Below are positions 51,811 through 60,169 of a stretch of 64,000 nucleotides of DNA, piece after piece. Below the pieces are notes generated by a model. That model searched no databases. It saw nothing but the letters and a program-made list of their open reading frames with translations, and had not been told where the DNA came from. Origin of the DNA: Dokdonia pacifica. Its GTDB lineage: Bacteria; Bacteroidota; Bacteroidia; Flavobacteriales; Flavobacteriaceae. The stretch spans positions 62,001 through 126,000 of the forward strand of contig NZ_FZNY01000002.1 in NCBI RefSeq assembly GCF_900188275.1, read 5' to 3'. A program made the translations under genes and the position numbers. Each line of letters opens with the position of its first letter. Positions within the stretch are counted from its first letter, which is position 1.

Positions 51811-51831
51811 TTGTGTATAGTGTACACAAAT
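51811..51831. promoter_or_regulatory. NrtR-type operator 3, over the nrtR promoter
   Basis: TTGTGT-N7-ACACAAAT directly before the nrtR ATG, overlapping the minus-strand -7 box TATATTTG (51834-51827). Indicates autoregulation. Confidence 0.65.
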
Positions 51832-51858
51832 ATAGAAATTTCTACCTTAATTATTCTT

Positions 51859-51988
51859 TATGCACATTCGTACTTCGGTAAACTCTTTATAAACTCCTAT
51901 GTCTTAATACGCTTTATCGCTTCGCTCCACATTTGGTCCTGAACCTGTCTGCAGGCAGATCTCACATGTTTGATTTCGCGAAAGCGTA
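51859..51988. repeat. Compound interspersed repeat (type B), copy 2, fused to a palindrome
   Basis: ATTCGTACTTCGGTAAACTC, then ACGCTTTATCGCTTCGCTC (shared with 8101-8190), then CTGTCTGCAGGCAG and the palindrome half TTTCGCGAAAGCGTA (51974-51988). A mosaic of repeat modules between nrtR and the next gene. Confidence 0.75.
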
Positions 51989-52001
51989 CTTAGAAGAGGC
52001 T

Positions 52002-53888
52002 CTATTCTTTCTTATAAAACGGATCTACATTTCTATAAATAGATTTTATTTGATCATTTGTTAATAGGTATAGTTGTGCTATTGGAAGTTTATTTTTATC
52101 ATACCCCTTTATTTTTGAGGTGTTTTTTTGTATCCATTCTTCAGCAACTTCTACAATCATCGTATTTGCCATACCACTCCCTGTACTACCCGTGCCGGCA
52201 ACCATATTGGCTAGTTCTAGTTTTGGAGATTCACTAAATACAATTTGTGATAACCGTGCTCTATACTCTATCATGGCAGTTCCTAAACTGCTATATTCAC
52301 CTTGTAAAACAATTCTGTCTAAAGAATGCCTTCCTTCGTGTGCAAACATGGTTGCATTATCCCTGTAGAGATCATATAACTCTATAAATTTTAATTGTAA
52401 TGTTACTCCTTTGTATCCTTTTTGCACCAATTGATCATAAAGTTGATCTAATGCATCTAGTTCTAATTTACTTGCGAGACCTGCTAATACTGTATTTTTA
52501 TCTGAACTTAATGAAGATTCTAAGAGCGTTTTACGAATTTTATTTTCTGATTTTTCCCTTTTTACGGAATCAGTTACACTTTCCCAAGCGCTAATTCCAA
52601 GGTATTTAAACATTTTTTTTACTCTTAAAAAACCTCCTTGTATCGCAAAGCCTCCTGCACCCCTATCTTCCCAATACCAACTAGGATACCCGTTAGATAC
52701 CATCATATCTAATTCTGTAAAGTTAAAATCTGCACTGTGACCATATTGTTCTACTTTACGAATACGTTCATTTACGATTTGCCCCATTACTAATCCCATT
52801 ACATTAGAACTACTTGTTCTCCCTAATATAGATACGGTACCAAATTGAGTTCTGATAAGATTTCTAAAATTTTGCATAGAGAAAGTATCTTTTACTTTTT
52901 CTGTTCTAGTTAAATCTGTATAAAGCTTTTCACTCTTTGAAGTAATAAATGATATATATTCATCTGTGCTTCCTTCTTCTAGTGTCATTTCTCTATAATA
53001 TTCATTAGTATATGACTTCAATTCTTGTAAGTACGTACTGTATAGAATGATTTTTTCTAGTTCCGTATTATTTTTCTCACCTAATTTCAGGGCCATAATT
53101 TTAGCATACGTATAGAATCGAGATTGCCCTAATGCTTTTATTAATTCAATGCATTCTTGATCATTTAATGTTGTTGTATTCCATTTGGAAAGAATTAGCT
53201 GAAGTTTTGTTGCAGGCTTTTTTAAATATGCATATACGCTATTTAGATCTGAAAATCTATAGTATGCAAACCAAGCCTTTAAAGCTGTATCTCCATCTTC
53301 AAGGAATAAAGAAATACCTAATAGGACTTCTGCAGCATTGACATTGGTTGGATTTACAGCTAGTACATCTTGCAATGTAATAGATGCTTTTTTTAGCAAT
53401 GCTATATTAATAGGAGTCTCTAATTCGTATTGAGCCATTGCTTGTTGAAGAACTGCTTTACAATATTTGTATTTAGCGTATTGTTTATCAGCATCAGAAG
53501 TAGCGATTTGTTCTGATTTTTCTGCAGCTTCAAGGGCTTTTTTATACTGGCCAGCTTCTAATGCAATTCTATTTAGAATCACCCAAGTTTCTGATCTATA
53601 ATCTCCAATAGAATCTGCTTTTGATAATCTTTTATAAGCGGTTTCTTTATCCTTAAAGAATTTCCAGTCTTGTACTGCTAATGATCTCAGGGCTTTACAC
53701 TGTTCTTCTTTTGTTGCTTTATCATTGGTAACTACCTTATTAAAAAGATCTCTAGATTTTTTTAATTGAAGGGAACCTTCTGCTTGATATGCAGCCTGTA
53801 GTTGAGCACTGGCATTTATGTTTTGAGCAACTACACCACTTGACAACATGCACAAAATAAACACTACTCCTATTTGTTTTAAAAACAT
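52002..53888 (-). CDS. Large secreted protein with HExxH zincin-like motif
   Basis: 628 residues from the ATG at 53888 (a TTG codon precedes it). A signal peptide (VVFILCMLSSGVVAQ) is followed by TPR-like helical repeats to about residue 250 and a C-terminal domain with FAHEGRHSLD near 517. HEGRH fits HExxH, and EYRAR about 22 residues later could supply a third ligand. The family is not recognised; a periplasmic metalloprotease or a degenerate relative is the best reading. Monocistronic between a repeat block and a terminator. Confidence 0.6.
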   Translation of the reverse strand: MFLKQIGVVFILCMLSSGVVAQNINASAQLQAAYQAEGSLQLKKSRDLFNKVVTNDKATKEEQCKALRSLAVQDWKFFKDKETAYKRLSKADSIGDYRSETWVILNRIALEAGQYKKALEAAEKSEQIATSDADKQYAKYKYCKAVLQQAMAQYELETPINIALLKKASITLQDVLAVNPTNVNAAEVLLGISLFLEDGDTALKAWFAYYRFSDLNSVYAYLKKPATKLQLILSKWNTTTLNDQECIELIKALGQSRFYTYAKIMALKLGEKNNTELEKIILYSTYLQELKSYTNEYYREMTLEEGSTDEYISFITSKSEKLYTDLTRTEKVKDTFSMQNFRNLIRTQFGTVSILGRTSSSNVMGLVMGQIVNERIRKVEQYGHSADFNFTELDMMVSNGYPSWYWEDRGAGGFAIQGGFLRVKKMFKYLGISAWESVTDSVKREKSENKIRKTLLESSLSSDKNTVLAGLASKLELDALDQLYDQLVQKGYKGVTLQLKFIELYDLYRDNATMFAHEGRHSLDRIVLQGEYSSLGTAMIEYRARLSQIVFSESPKLELANMVAGTGSTGSGMANTMIVEVAEEWIQKNTSKIKGYDKNKLPIAQLYLLTNDQIKSIYRNVDPFYKKE

Positions 53889-54055
53889 CAATATTTGATT
53901 TTAAATATGTATTAAAAAGCAAATATAACTAAAAAATTAGTTAAAACTAAGTTTTTAGTTTTGAGAAATGCATTACTAATATGTGTAACCTTTATTATAA
54001 TAAAAGTTTCTATTCATTTCCTTGATGTATACTTCTTTTATATACCAACAAACAA

Positions 54056-54086
54056 CAAGTCCTTATGTAATTTACATAAGGACTTG
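54056..54086 (-). terminator. Terminator after the flavin amine oxidase gene
   Basis: A 31-bp inverted repeat (CAAGTCCTTATGT...ACATAAGGACTTG) followed on the minus strand by a T-rich tract, 62 bp after the oxidase stop. Confidence 0.7.
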
Positions 54087-54147
54087 CTTTATAAGCGCTG
54101 CTCATTATATGAATGTACAGTGCTTCTCTCACTAGCGATTGAGAAAT

Positions 54148-56247
54148 TTATTTTATAGCTACATCTGGAGCTGTGAGTCGACCCCACATTTTTTCCATGA
54201 TTTTTATCTTTTCGGTTTCTCCCATTTGGGATAATATATTATTTACGGAATTATAAGCAGAATCTAATGCACCTACAATCCATCCATGATGAACAGAGCA
54301 GCACTCCCCTGCTATATTTAAATGTCCATTAAATTCAGGAGTTAATAAAGTCTCATATAAATTTGTAAACTGTCCTGGGCCAAATAAAGCAAAAGCGCCT
54401 CCTCCTGCATGATTATCCCAAAACCATGTTTTAGTTGTTTCTTCTGGTTTATACCCTGCAAATGATCCATATACGTCTGCATCTGGATATAAATATGCAA
54501 TTCCTTTTAAACATTCATTTACTCGTTCTTCATCAGAAAGTGCTCCCATGCGTTCTGCATCTTGTGCCCAACAGTATATCTGTAATACACCACCTTGCGC
54601 CTCATATCCATAAGATGGATATACAATTTGTCTATTAGCTCTATCTGATGTACCTACGCCTAATCCTTTTCCTTGTCGTTCTCCCAGTTTTGTCCAAAAC
54701 TGATCTTTAAACGTTATAAATGCTTTAAAAGATGGCATATAATTACATTCCCGTATCGCACGTGCTTTAGCGAAAGAAAGATGATCAAAGAAATTTGTTT
54801 TAAGTTCCCCGCTTAAATACGCTCCATTTGGAAGTGTACTTATGACATATGGATACTCTTTAGTAAGTGTTTCTTCTGCAGTTCCTTTTGCTACTTTCAC
54901 TTTTAATCGTATACCTCCATTTGTATCATATAGTAATGGATCGTGTTCTACTTGCACAACTCTATGATTCATAAATACGCGTTGTTTTTCTTTAGAAGGC
55001 TTTCCAGCTACAGGTTTTGGAGGGTTTGCTGGTGGGACTGTAGACGGTGGTTGTGCATCCTTGGTTAAATTTGTAGGAGAATATCCTTTTTGTCCTTGTG
55101 CATCTTCTATCATTCCAATTTCAACTTGAGCTCTGTATCCATCTTCTGGTAAAACTCCTTGATCTAAATTTAATACAGATCTACAGGCATCTGGAAAATG
55201 TTGCATTCCTTTATTCATTGTAATCATATAAATATTAGGATCACTATGATCATAAGGATTCATACTTCCTTCCCAATCATATAAAGCGAGTACCATTTCT
55301 ACAAACGAAACAGAATACATGCCAGTTCCAACATTTAAAGTTTCTAAGTAACTGGCAACACTATAAGGCAAATGATCATTCTTTTTACCCATTTTTGGAT
55401 CATAATATTCACCGAGATGCTTTAATTTAAATTTATTAGTTAAGTACGTCCACATGGAGTAATTATCAAACTTCATGAGTTTTTTAAATGCTTTATCAAA
55501 AGGTTCATCTCTAAAGGCATCTAGGAAAGGACCGTTTACTTTTTCAAGAACCATATTAATTGGTAAATACGGCTCACCACCTGGTTGTGAGGTTGGTGTA
55601 ACCCATACCATAGGGAGATCACCACCTTCGTCTTTTCCAAAATTTAAAGAATTTAATGTTGAGTTTTCTTTAATAATTGGAGCATCCATATTATTATAGC
55701 GTAAACGTTGCACATCAGAATCGTAATAAAATTTACGCCATTCTACCATTTTATCTACCATTTTGTTACGTTTAAGAACCGCATTAAGCGATAAACCTAA
55801 ATGTTGTACAGGTAGCATATCTGGTGAAAATTGAGGAATACGCATCCCTCCTACTTCTCCATATAAACAGGCATTATTTGGATCTTTTGAATTGTATTTT
55901 GTAGAATACCAAGTGTCTATTCTTCCACCTACACGATTTGAACTTTCAAAAACTTCAAATTCTATTCCTAATGACTGAAGAATTAGTCCTGAATATAATC
56001 CAGCAAATCCTCCACCCACGATACCAACGACAGGGGTATCTGATGATTTTTGAGTGCTACGTAGTTTTGTAAGATTACTTTTAGTTTGAGAACGCTGTTT
56101 CTTTAATTCAGATGCATAGGTATCTCCATGATTTTTTATTAACCAATCAGAAAATGCTTTACGCATAGACCCTTTATTGGGTGATTGCGCTCTTTTACTA
56201 GAAACTTGCTTTCTCCGATTTGGATTGTTAAATGATAGGTAACTCAT
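54148..56247 (-). CDS. Flavin monoamine oxidase / L-amino-acid oxidase family protein
   Basis: 699 residues. The FAD-binding Rossmann motif VVGIVGGGFAGLYSGL (near 75) with the acidic strand end FEVFE and GGRIDTW, the mid-domain substrate region, and a C-terminal FAD segment IAGECCSVHHGWIVGALDSAY. The N-terminal 70 residues are basic and Gln/Ser/Lys-rich without a clear signal peptide. A proline-rich insert near residue 400 (PPSTVPPANPPKP) is unusual. It would oxidise an amine or amino acid with oxygen, making hydrogen peroxide. Monocistronic. Confidence 0.85.
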   Translation of the reverse strand: MSYLSFNNPNRRKQVSSKRAQSPNKGSMRKAFSDWLIKNHGDTYASELKKQRSQTKSNLTKLRSTQKSSDTPVVGIVGGGFAGLYSGLILQSLGIEFEVFESSNRVGGRIDTWYSTKYNSKDPNNACLYGEVGGMRIPQFSPDMLPVQHLGLSLNAVLKRNKMVDKMVEWRKFYYDSDVQRLRYNNMDAPIIKENSTLNSLNFGKDEGGDLPMVWVTPTSQPGGEPYLPINMVLEKVNGPFLDAFRDEPFDKAFKKLMKFDNYSMWTYLTNKFKLKHLGEYYDPKMGKKNDHLPYSVASYLETLNVGTGMYSVSFVEMVLALYDWEGSMNPYDHSDPNIYMITMNKGMQHFPDACRSVLNLDQGVLPEDGYRAQVEIGMIEDAQGQKGYSPTNLTKDAQPPSTVPPANPPKPVAGKPSKEKQRVFMNHRVVQVEHDPLLYDTNGGIRLKVKVAKGTAEETLTKEYPYVISTLPNGAYLSGELKTNFFDHLSFAKARAIRECNYMPSFKAFITFKDQFWTKLGERQGKGLGVGTSDRANRQIVYPSYGYEAQGGVLQIYCWAQDAERMGALSDEERVNECLKGIAYLYPDADVYGSFAGYKPEETTKTWFWDNHAGGGAFALFGPGQFTNLYETLLTPEFNGHLNIAGECCSVHHGWIVGALDSAYNSVNNILSQMGETEKIKIMEKMWGRLTAPDVAIK

Positions 56248-56379
56248 TGTTATATTGGATTATAGGGTTGATTGTGATACTTGTAAGTATGCCAAACAAT
56301 TGGTTATTTAACAAATCTAACGGAGAATTCTATTTTTCTTATGGGGGAAACTACGTGTTTTTACACAAAATTAGTGGCT

Positions 56380-56515
56380 GTATATGCTTTTGTACTTCGA
56401 CAAACTCAGCATAAACTTCTGCGTCTTTATACTCCTTGAAAGCAAACTTGTGAGACAAGCCTACCGGCAGGCAGGTTTACAACACCATAGGGAGAGAGAA
56501 ACGATAAAGCAGATG
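56380..56515. repeat. Compound interspersed repeat (type B), copy 3
   Basis: TATGCTTTTGTACTTCGACA, AACTCAGCATAAACTTCTGC, ACTCCTTGAAAGC, then CTACCGGCAGGCAGG and GAGAAACGATAAAGC, in the gap between the oxidase and DUF6624 genes. Confidence 0.75.
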
Positions 56516-56517
56516 TA

Positions 56518-57120
56518 TTACTTTCTAAATCTAAGAGCAGTTTCTATAGTAAGTGTCTTATCCCAAACGATAGATACGCCTATATGTTCTTTTGTTTCTT
56601 TGATATAATCATTCATATCTGAAAGTCCAACAGTAGCTCTTAAATGGGATAGTTTCTCTAAATTTTCTATTGGCCATACTGCATTTTGATTATTTGTATT
56701 TTCAAAGGTTTGGGTTCCATATCGTTGTGGTAATCCTGCATTCATTTGCAATCTATCAAACATGGTTGCCGCATCATCAGGATCTAAATATCCTAAGCTT
56801 ACCATTTCTTCTACTTTAGGATAATAGGCACGCATTAATGCATCATCACTATGTTGTAGTATGAGATACACAGCGGTATGAGCTTCTTTACTAAGTTCTT
56901 TTGGCCAGTCGCAATTTGAAAAAAGGGCGCGTATATACTCTTGATTATATTGATCTTGCTGTTGCATCTTCGTAATCATAGCATACCGTTTTAATGTTTT
57001 ACTTACATCATCATCTTTTATACGTTCCGCAAGTAATGGCATGAGTTTCAATCTGATTTCTTGTCCTTTATCCTTTAGAGCAACGAGTTCTTTATTTAAC
57101 TTTTTAATAGAACAGTCCAT
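56518..57120 (-). CDS. DUF6624 family protein
   Basis: 200 residues from the ATG at 57120; the frame also offers ATGs at 57138 and 57171, and the extra residues look unrelated to the family. Family features: ALKDKGQEIRLKLMPL, TAVYLILQHSDDALMRAYYPKVEEMV, YLDPDDAATMFDRLQMNAGLPQRYGTQ and WPIENLEKLSHLRATVGLSDMNDYI. No biochemical function is known. No signal peptide. Isolated between a repeat block and an attC-like hairpin. Confidence 0.75.
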   Translation of the reverse strand: MDCSIKKLNKELVALKDKGQEIRLKLMPLLAERIKDDDVSKTLKRYAMITKMQQQDQYNQEYIRALFSNCDWPKELSKEAHTAVYLILQHSDDALMRAYYPKVEEMVSLGYLDPDDAATMFDRLQMNAGLPQRYGTQTFENTNNQNAVWPIENLEKLSHLRATVGLSDMNDYIKETKEHIGVSIVWDKTLTIETALRFRK

Positions 57121-57229
57121 TACTTTTGGAGTATACATTATGGTAGAAAATGTACTAAATAATACAAGCATATAGCAATTATGTTATTTTGAATGTTAAT
57201 ATAAATAGGCTCTGTAGTTTTAATAGTTA

Positions 57230-57273
57230 CAACACAATGGCATATAACGTGGTGCCTTATACGCCATGTGTTG
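57230..57273. repeat. Long imperfect hairpin resembling an attC-like repeat
   Basis: CAACACAATGGC (57230-57241) pairs with GCCATGTGTTG (57263-57273) with one bulge, and TATAA/TTATA extends the stem. GTTGAAC at 57271-57277 fits GTTRRRY, but the left core site does not fit. No integrase is visible. A similar GGCATACAACGG lies at 4891-4902. Confidence 0.35.
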
Positions 57274-57379
57274 AACTGGTTTTGAGAATAGACATATTGA
57301 GTGTTTCTCAAAAAAAGTAGCGTATATCTATGATCTTACTTTACAAATACGCCACGGTGGGGTGTTCTTTATTTTTAAA

Positions 57380-57394
57380 TAGAGTATTACTCTA
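57380..57394. promoter_or_regulatory. 15-bp palindrome at the end of the small HTH gene
   Basis: TAGAGTATTACTCTA, identical to the site at 57665; it overlaps the stop codon of the small HTH gene. Confidence 0.55.
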
Positions 57395-57625
57395 TTTTTT
57401 CTTTGCCAGACTTTTAAGTCTATCTGTGACAATTTGCATTTTAAGCGCTATTAATCCTTCTACAGCTAGTGCAATATCTGGATTGTCTGTTTCTCCTCTA
57501 AACCACCTATGAACCGTTGTTCTTTCTATATCTGCCAAGGCAGCAATCTTTACAATATCACCATAGCCAAGCTTAGATTTAAGCTCTTTACGTTCCTTTA
57601 TTTTACTTTCTATGTTATTATTCAT
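57392..57625 (-). CDS. Small helix-turn-helix DNA-binding protein
   Basis: 77 residues from the ATG at 57625; an ATG four codons upstream is possible. The HTH spans about 22-55 (YGDIVKIAALADIERTTVHRWFRGETDNPDI), like Cro/XRE-type proteins, with a basic C-terminal tail. It is divergent from a second HTH gene across a gap holding two TAGAG-type palindromes; a third sits on its own stop codon. The arrangement resembles a phage cI/cro switch, but no other phage gene is present. Confidence 0.7.
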   Translation of the reverse strand: MNNNIESKIKERKELKSKLGYGDIVKIAALADIERTTVHRWFRGETDNPDIALAVEGLIALKMQIVTDRLKSLAKKK

Positions 57626-57664
57626 TACTTTGTGCAACAGTTTGCTCTAATGAGTAATCAAAGA

Positions 57665-57710
57665 TAGAGTATTACTCTAATATAACAAAATAAAATAGAG
57701 CATTATTCTA
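57665..57710. promoter_or_regulatory. Operator pair between divergent HTH genes
   Basis: TAGAGTATTACTCTA (57665-57679, perfect about a central T) and TAGAGCATTATTCTA (57696-57710, imperfect), 31 bp apart (three helical turns), between the divergent HTH genes. Confidence 0.6.
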
Positions 57711-57731
57711 TTTTAAATGAGGTGTTTAGGT

Positions 57732-58100
57732 ATGAGTATAAAGGATAGGACACGTTTATTTGTAAAGTCTCAACAAATCACAATAAAAGCTTTTGAGAAA
57801 TCAATTAATGCTTCAAACGGCTATATTAATAATATTACAAGAAGTATTAGTCTTGAAAAAATTGATTTGATTGTAGAGAACTATCCTGTTTTAAATATCG
57901 AGTGGTTATTGACGGGTAAAGGTGATATGCTTAAAGCCTTAACAGATTTAAATGAGCCTGAATCACAGTATGTTAATGAAGATGAAAAAACGAGAGCTTC
58001 TATGACTGCAAAAGCATTGGTGAAAATTGATGCCTCCGTTACACATTTACTTCAAGAAGTTTCTGAAATAAAAGAACATCTTACTAAGAAAGGAAAGTAA
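57732..58100 (+). CDS. Phage-repressor-like helix-turn-helix protein
   Basis: 122 residues from the ATG at 57732; an ATG at 57717 would add five residues. N-terminal HTH: ITIKAFEKSINASNGYINNITRSISLEKIDLIVENYP, followed by the LNIEWLLTGKGDML signature common to Bacteroidota phage-type repressors. The C-terminus is a coiled coil (LVKIDASVTHLLQEVSEIKEHL), probably for dimerisation; no LexA-like peptidase domain. Divergent from the small HTH gene with shared palindromic operators. Its stop is 3 bp from that of convergent mazG. Confidence 0.8.
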   Translation: MSIKDRTRLFVKSQQITIKAFEKSINASNGYINNITRSISLEKIDLIVENYPVLNIEWLLTGKGDMLKALTDLNEPESQYVNEDEKTRASMTAKALVKIDASVTHLLQEVSEIKEHLTKKGK

Positions 58101-58103
58101 TCG

Positions 58104-58877
58104 TTATAATTTCTTTGCTTCTTCCCAAAAAACATCCATTTCGGCAAGTGTCATATCACTTAACTTTTTATTTAAGATAGTCGCTTTGCTTTCTAAATAT
58201 TGAAATCGTTTTATAAACTTCTTATTTGTACGTTCTAAGGCACTTTCTGGATCTACCTTTAAGAAGCGTGCATAGTTAATCATAGAGAAGAGTACATCGC
58301 CAAATTCGGCTTCAATTTTTTCCTGATCGTTTGCCTCTACTTCTTCTTGTAGTTCTCCTAGTTCTTCTTGTAGTTTTTCAAAAACCTGTTGTGGTTCTTC
58401 CCAATCAAAACCTACCCCAGCCACTTTATCTTGAATACGGCTTGCTTTTACCATTGCGGGTAGACTTTTAGGAACACCTTCTAATACAGACTTCTTTCCT
58501 TCTTTAAGCTTTAGTTTTTCCCAGTTGCGTTGCACTTCTGCTTCATCTGCTACATCAATATCTCCGTAAATATGGGGATGACGATCCACCAATTTATCCG
58601 AAATGCTATGTGCTACATCGGCGATATCAAAATCTTTGGTTTCACTTCCTATTTTAGCATAAAACACAATATGCAACAATAAATCACCGAGTTCTTTCTT
58701 AATTTCTTCTAGGTCATTATCTAGAATCGCATCGCCTAACTCATAGGTTTCTTCTATGGTAAGATGACGTAAACTCTGCATGGTCTGTTTTTTATCCCAA
58801 GGACACCCTACTCTAAGTTCGTCCATAATGGTTAAGAGTCTATCTATAGCGGCTAGTTGTTGCTGTCTTGTGTTCAT
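58104..58877 (-). CDS. mazG: Nucleoside triphosphate pyrophosphohydrolase MazG
   Basis: 257 residues, full length with two MazG domains. CPWDKKQTMQSLRHLTIEETYELGDAI and EIKKELGDLLLHIVFYA carry the metal-binding ExxE...ExxD motif of the first; ELGELQEEVEANDQEKIEAEFGDVLFSMIN is the second. It hydrolyses (d)NTPs to monophosphates, cleaning aberrant nucleotides. It follows the DUF5606 gene by 68 bp in an order (ruvX, def, DUF5606, mazG) familiar from Flavobacteriia. Confidence 0.93.
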   Translation of the reverse strand: MNTRQQQLAAIDRLLTIMDELRVGCPWDKKQTMQSLRHLTIEETYELGDAILDNDLEEIKKELGDLLLHIVFYAKIGSETKDFDIADVAHSISDKLVDRHPHIYGDIDVADEAEVQRNWEKLKLKEGKKSVLEGVPKSLPAMVKASRIQDKVAGVGFDWEEPQQVFEKLQEELGELQEEVEANDQEKIEAEFGDVLFSMINYARFLKVDPESALERTNKKFIKRFQYLESKATILNKKLSDMTLAEMDVFWEEAKKL

Positions 58878-58945
58878 ACCACTAAACTAAAAAAGCCTTT
58901 ACAATTAGATTGCAAAGGCCGTATGCTTTTATAAAAAGTTATGCA

Positions 58946-59374
58946 CTATTCTTCTTCGTCAGAAGACTCAGCTGGAGTTTCTTCTGGAGCAGAAAAGTCC
59001 ATCAAGTCATTTTTCTGTAAGATATTGTACCACTGTACTACTTTCTTAATATCACTTGGATATACACGATCTTCATCATAATCTGGTACTACATTAAAGA
59101 AAAACTCTTCAAGCTCATCTTTAGACACTTTATGATTTATCGTTGGTCCTCCATTTTCTTTGGCTTTGATTTTCTCAAAAACCTCACGTAATGGAATCTC
59201 TTCAGAAAGCGTATATATTGCGATTTCTGAAAGGATACTCACATTGTGACGTAATCCTACAGAAATACGTTTTCCATCTAATAACGATTGTGCTACAAAG
59301 CCACTACGCGTTTGTGCTTTTAATTCGTAAATACCTGGCTTTCCAGAAATGGATAATATTTTATCTAAACCCAT
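58946..59374 (-). CDS. DUF5606 family protein
   Basis: 142 residues. It begins DKILSISGKPGIYELKAQTRSGFVAQSL, followed by RHNVSILSEIAIYT and VVPDYDEDRVYPSDIKKVVQWYNIL, and ends in an acidic tail (PAESSDEEE). This conserved small Bacteroidota protein has no assigned function. It lies between def and mazG, 201 bp after def, so it may have its own promoter. Confidence 0.85.
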   Translation of the reverse strand: MGLDKILSISGKPGIYELKAQTRSGFVAQSLLDGKRISVGLRHNVSILSEIAIYTLSEEIPLREVFEKIKAKENGGPTINHKVSKDELEEFFFNVVPDYDEDRVYPSDIKKVVQWYNILQKNDLMDFSAPEETPAESSDEEE

Positions 59375-59575
59375 ATAATTGTAATATCAAAATTGGTCGG
59401 CAAATATGCATTGCCCTAATTTAAAATCAAAATTTATTGCCTACGAAAATGAGGTCTTTGTCATTAATTTAACACTTTACTCGATAATCGAGATTTAAAT
59501 ACTCCAAAGCTTACCTTTAAATTTAAAAAGCTCTTCCTTGTAAATACCTCTCATGCTAACCTCATGGTAGTTGTC

Positions 59576-60166
59576 TTATCTCTTTTTTGAAACACTAGGA
59601 AAACGCATACGGTAATCGGCATCACATTTTCCTTTAGAGATATTGGCTAGTCGTCCTTTTAAAATACGTTTTTTAAGGCTTGATAGTTTATCTGTAAATA
59701 AAATTCCTTCAATATGATCATATTCATGCTGAATCACACGCGCAATAATCCCATCATAGGTTTCTGTATATTCCTTAAAATTTTCGTCTTGGTATTTTAT
59801 AGTAATTGTAGATTCTCTAAAAACATCTTCTGTTATACCAGGAATACTTAAACATCCTTCATTAAAAACCCACTCTTCGCCAGTACTTTCTAGAATTTCT
59901 GCATTGATAAATACTTTTTTAAAGTCTTTAAATACAGCTTGTTCTTCTTCTGTAAACTCTTTATCGTTTGCAAATGGAGAAGTATCTACCAAAAACATTC
60001 TAATAGAAAGTCCAATTTGTGGGGCCGCAAGTCCTAATCCATTTGCACCATACATCGTTTCAAACATATTATCTATAAGCTCAGGAAGCTTTGGATACTC
60101 TTTAGTGATTGGTTTTGCTTTCTTCTTTAAAACGGGATCTCCGTATGCAACTATAGGTAAAATCAT
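59576..60166 (-). CDS. def: Peptide deformylase
   Basis: 196 residues with all three deformylase motifs: GLGLAAPQIG, EGCLSIPG (Cys metal ligand) and QHEYDHIEGILF (HExxH). It removes the formyl group from nascent proteins. It starts 3 bp after the ruvX stop and is co-transcribed with it. Confidence 0.96.
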   Translation of the reverse strand: MILPIVAYGDPVLKKKAKPITKEYPKLPELIDNMFETMYGANGLGLAAPQIGLSIRMFLVDTSPFANDKEFTEEEQAVFKDFKKVFINAEILESTGEEWVFNEGCLSIPGITEDVFRESTITIKYQDENFKEYTETYDGIIARVIQHEYDHIEGILFTDKLSSLKKRILKGRLANISKGKCDADYRMRFPSVSKKR

Positions 60167-60169
60167 ATA

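Noticed and set aside
51810-51827. GTG start for the NrtR regulator
   Set aside because: The six extra residues overlap an operator palindrome; the ATG at 51809 begins the conserved Nudix part.
53961-54158. Plus-strand frame between the zincin-like and oxidase genes
   Set aside because: It runs through the oxidase terminator hairpin and shows no domain or conserved start.
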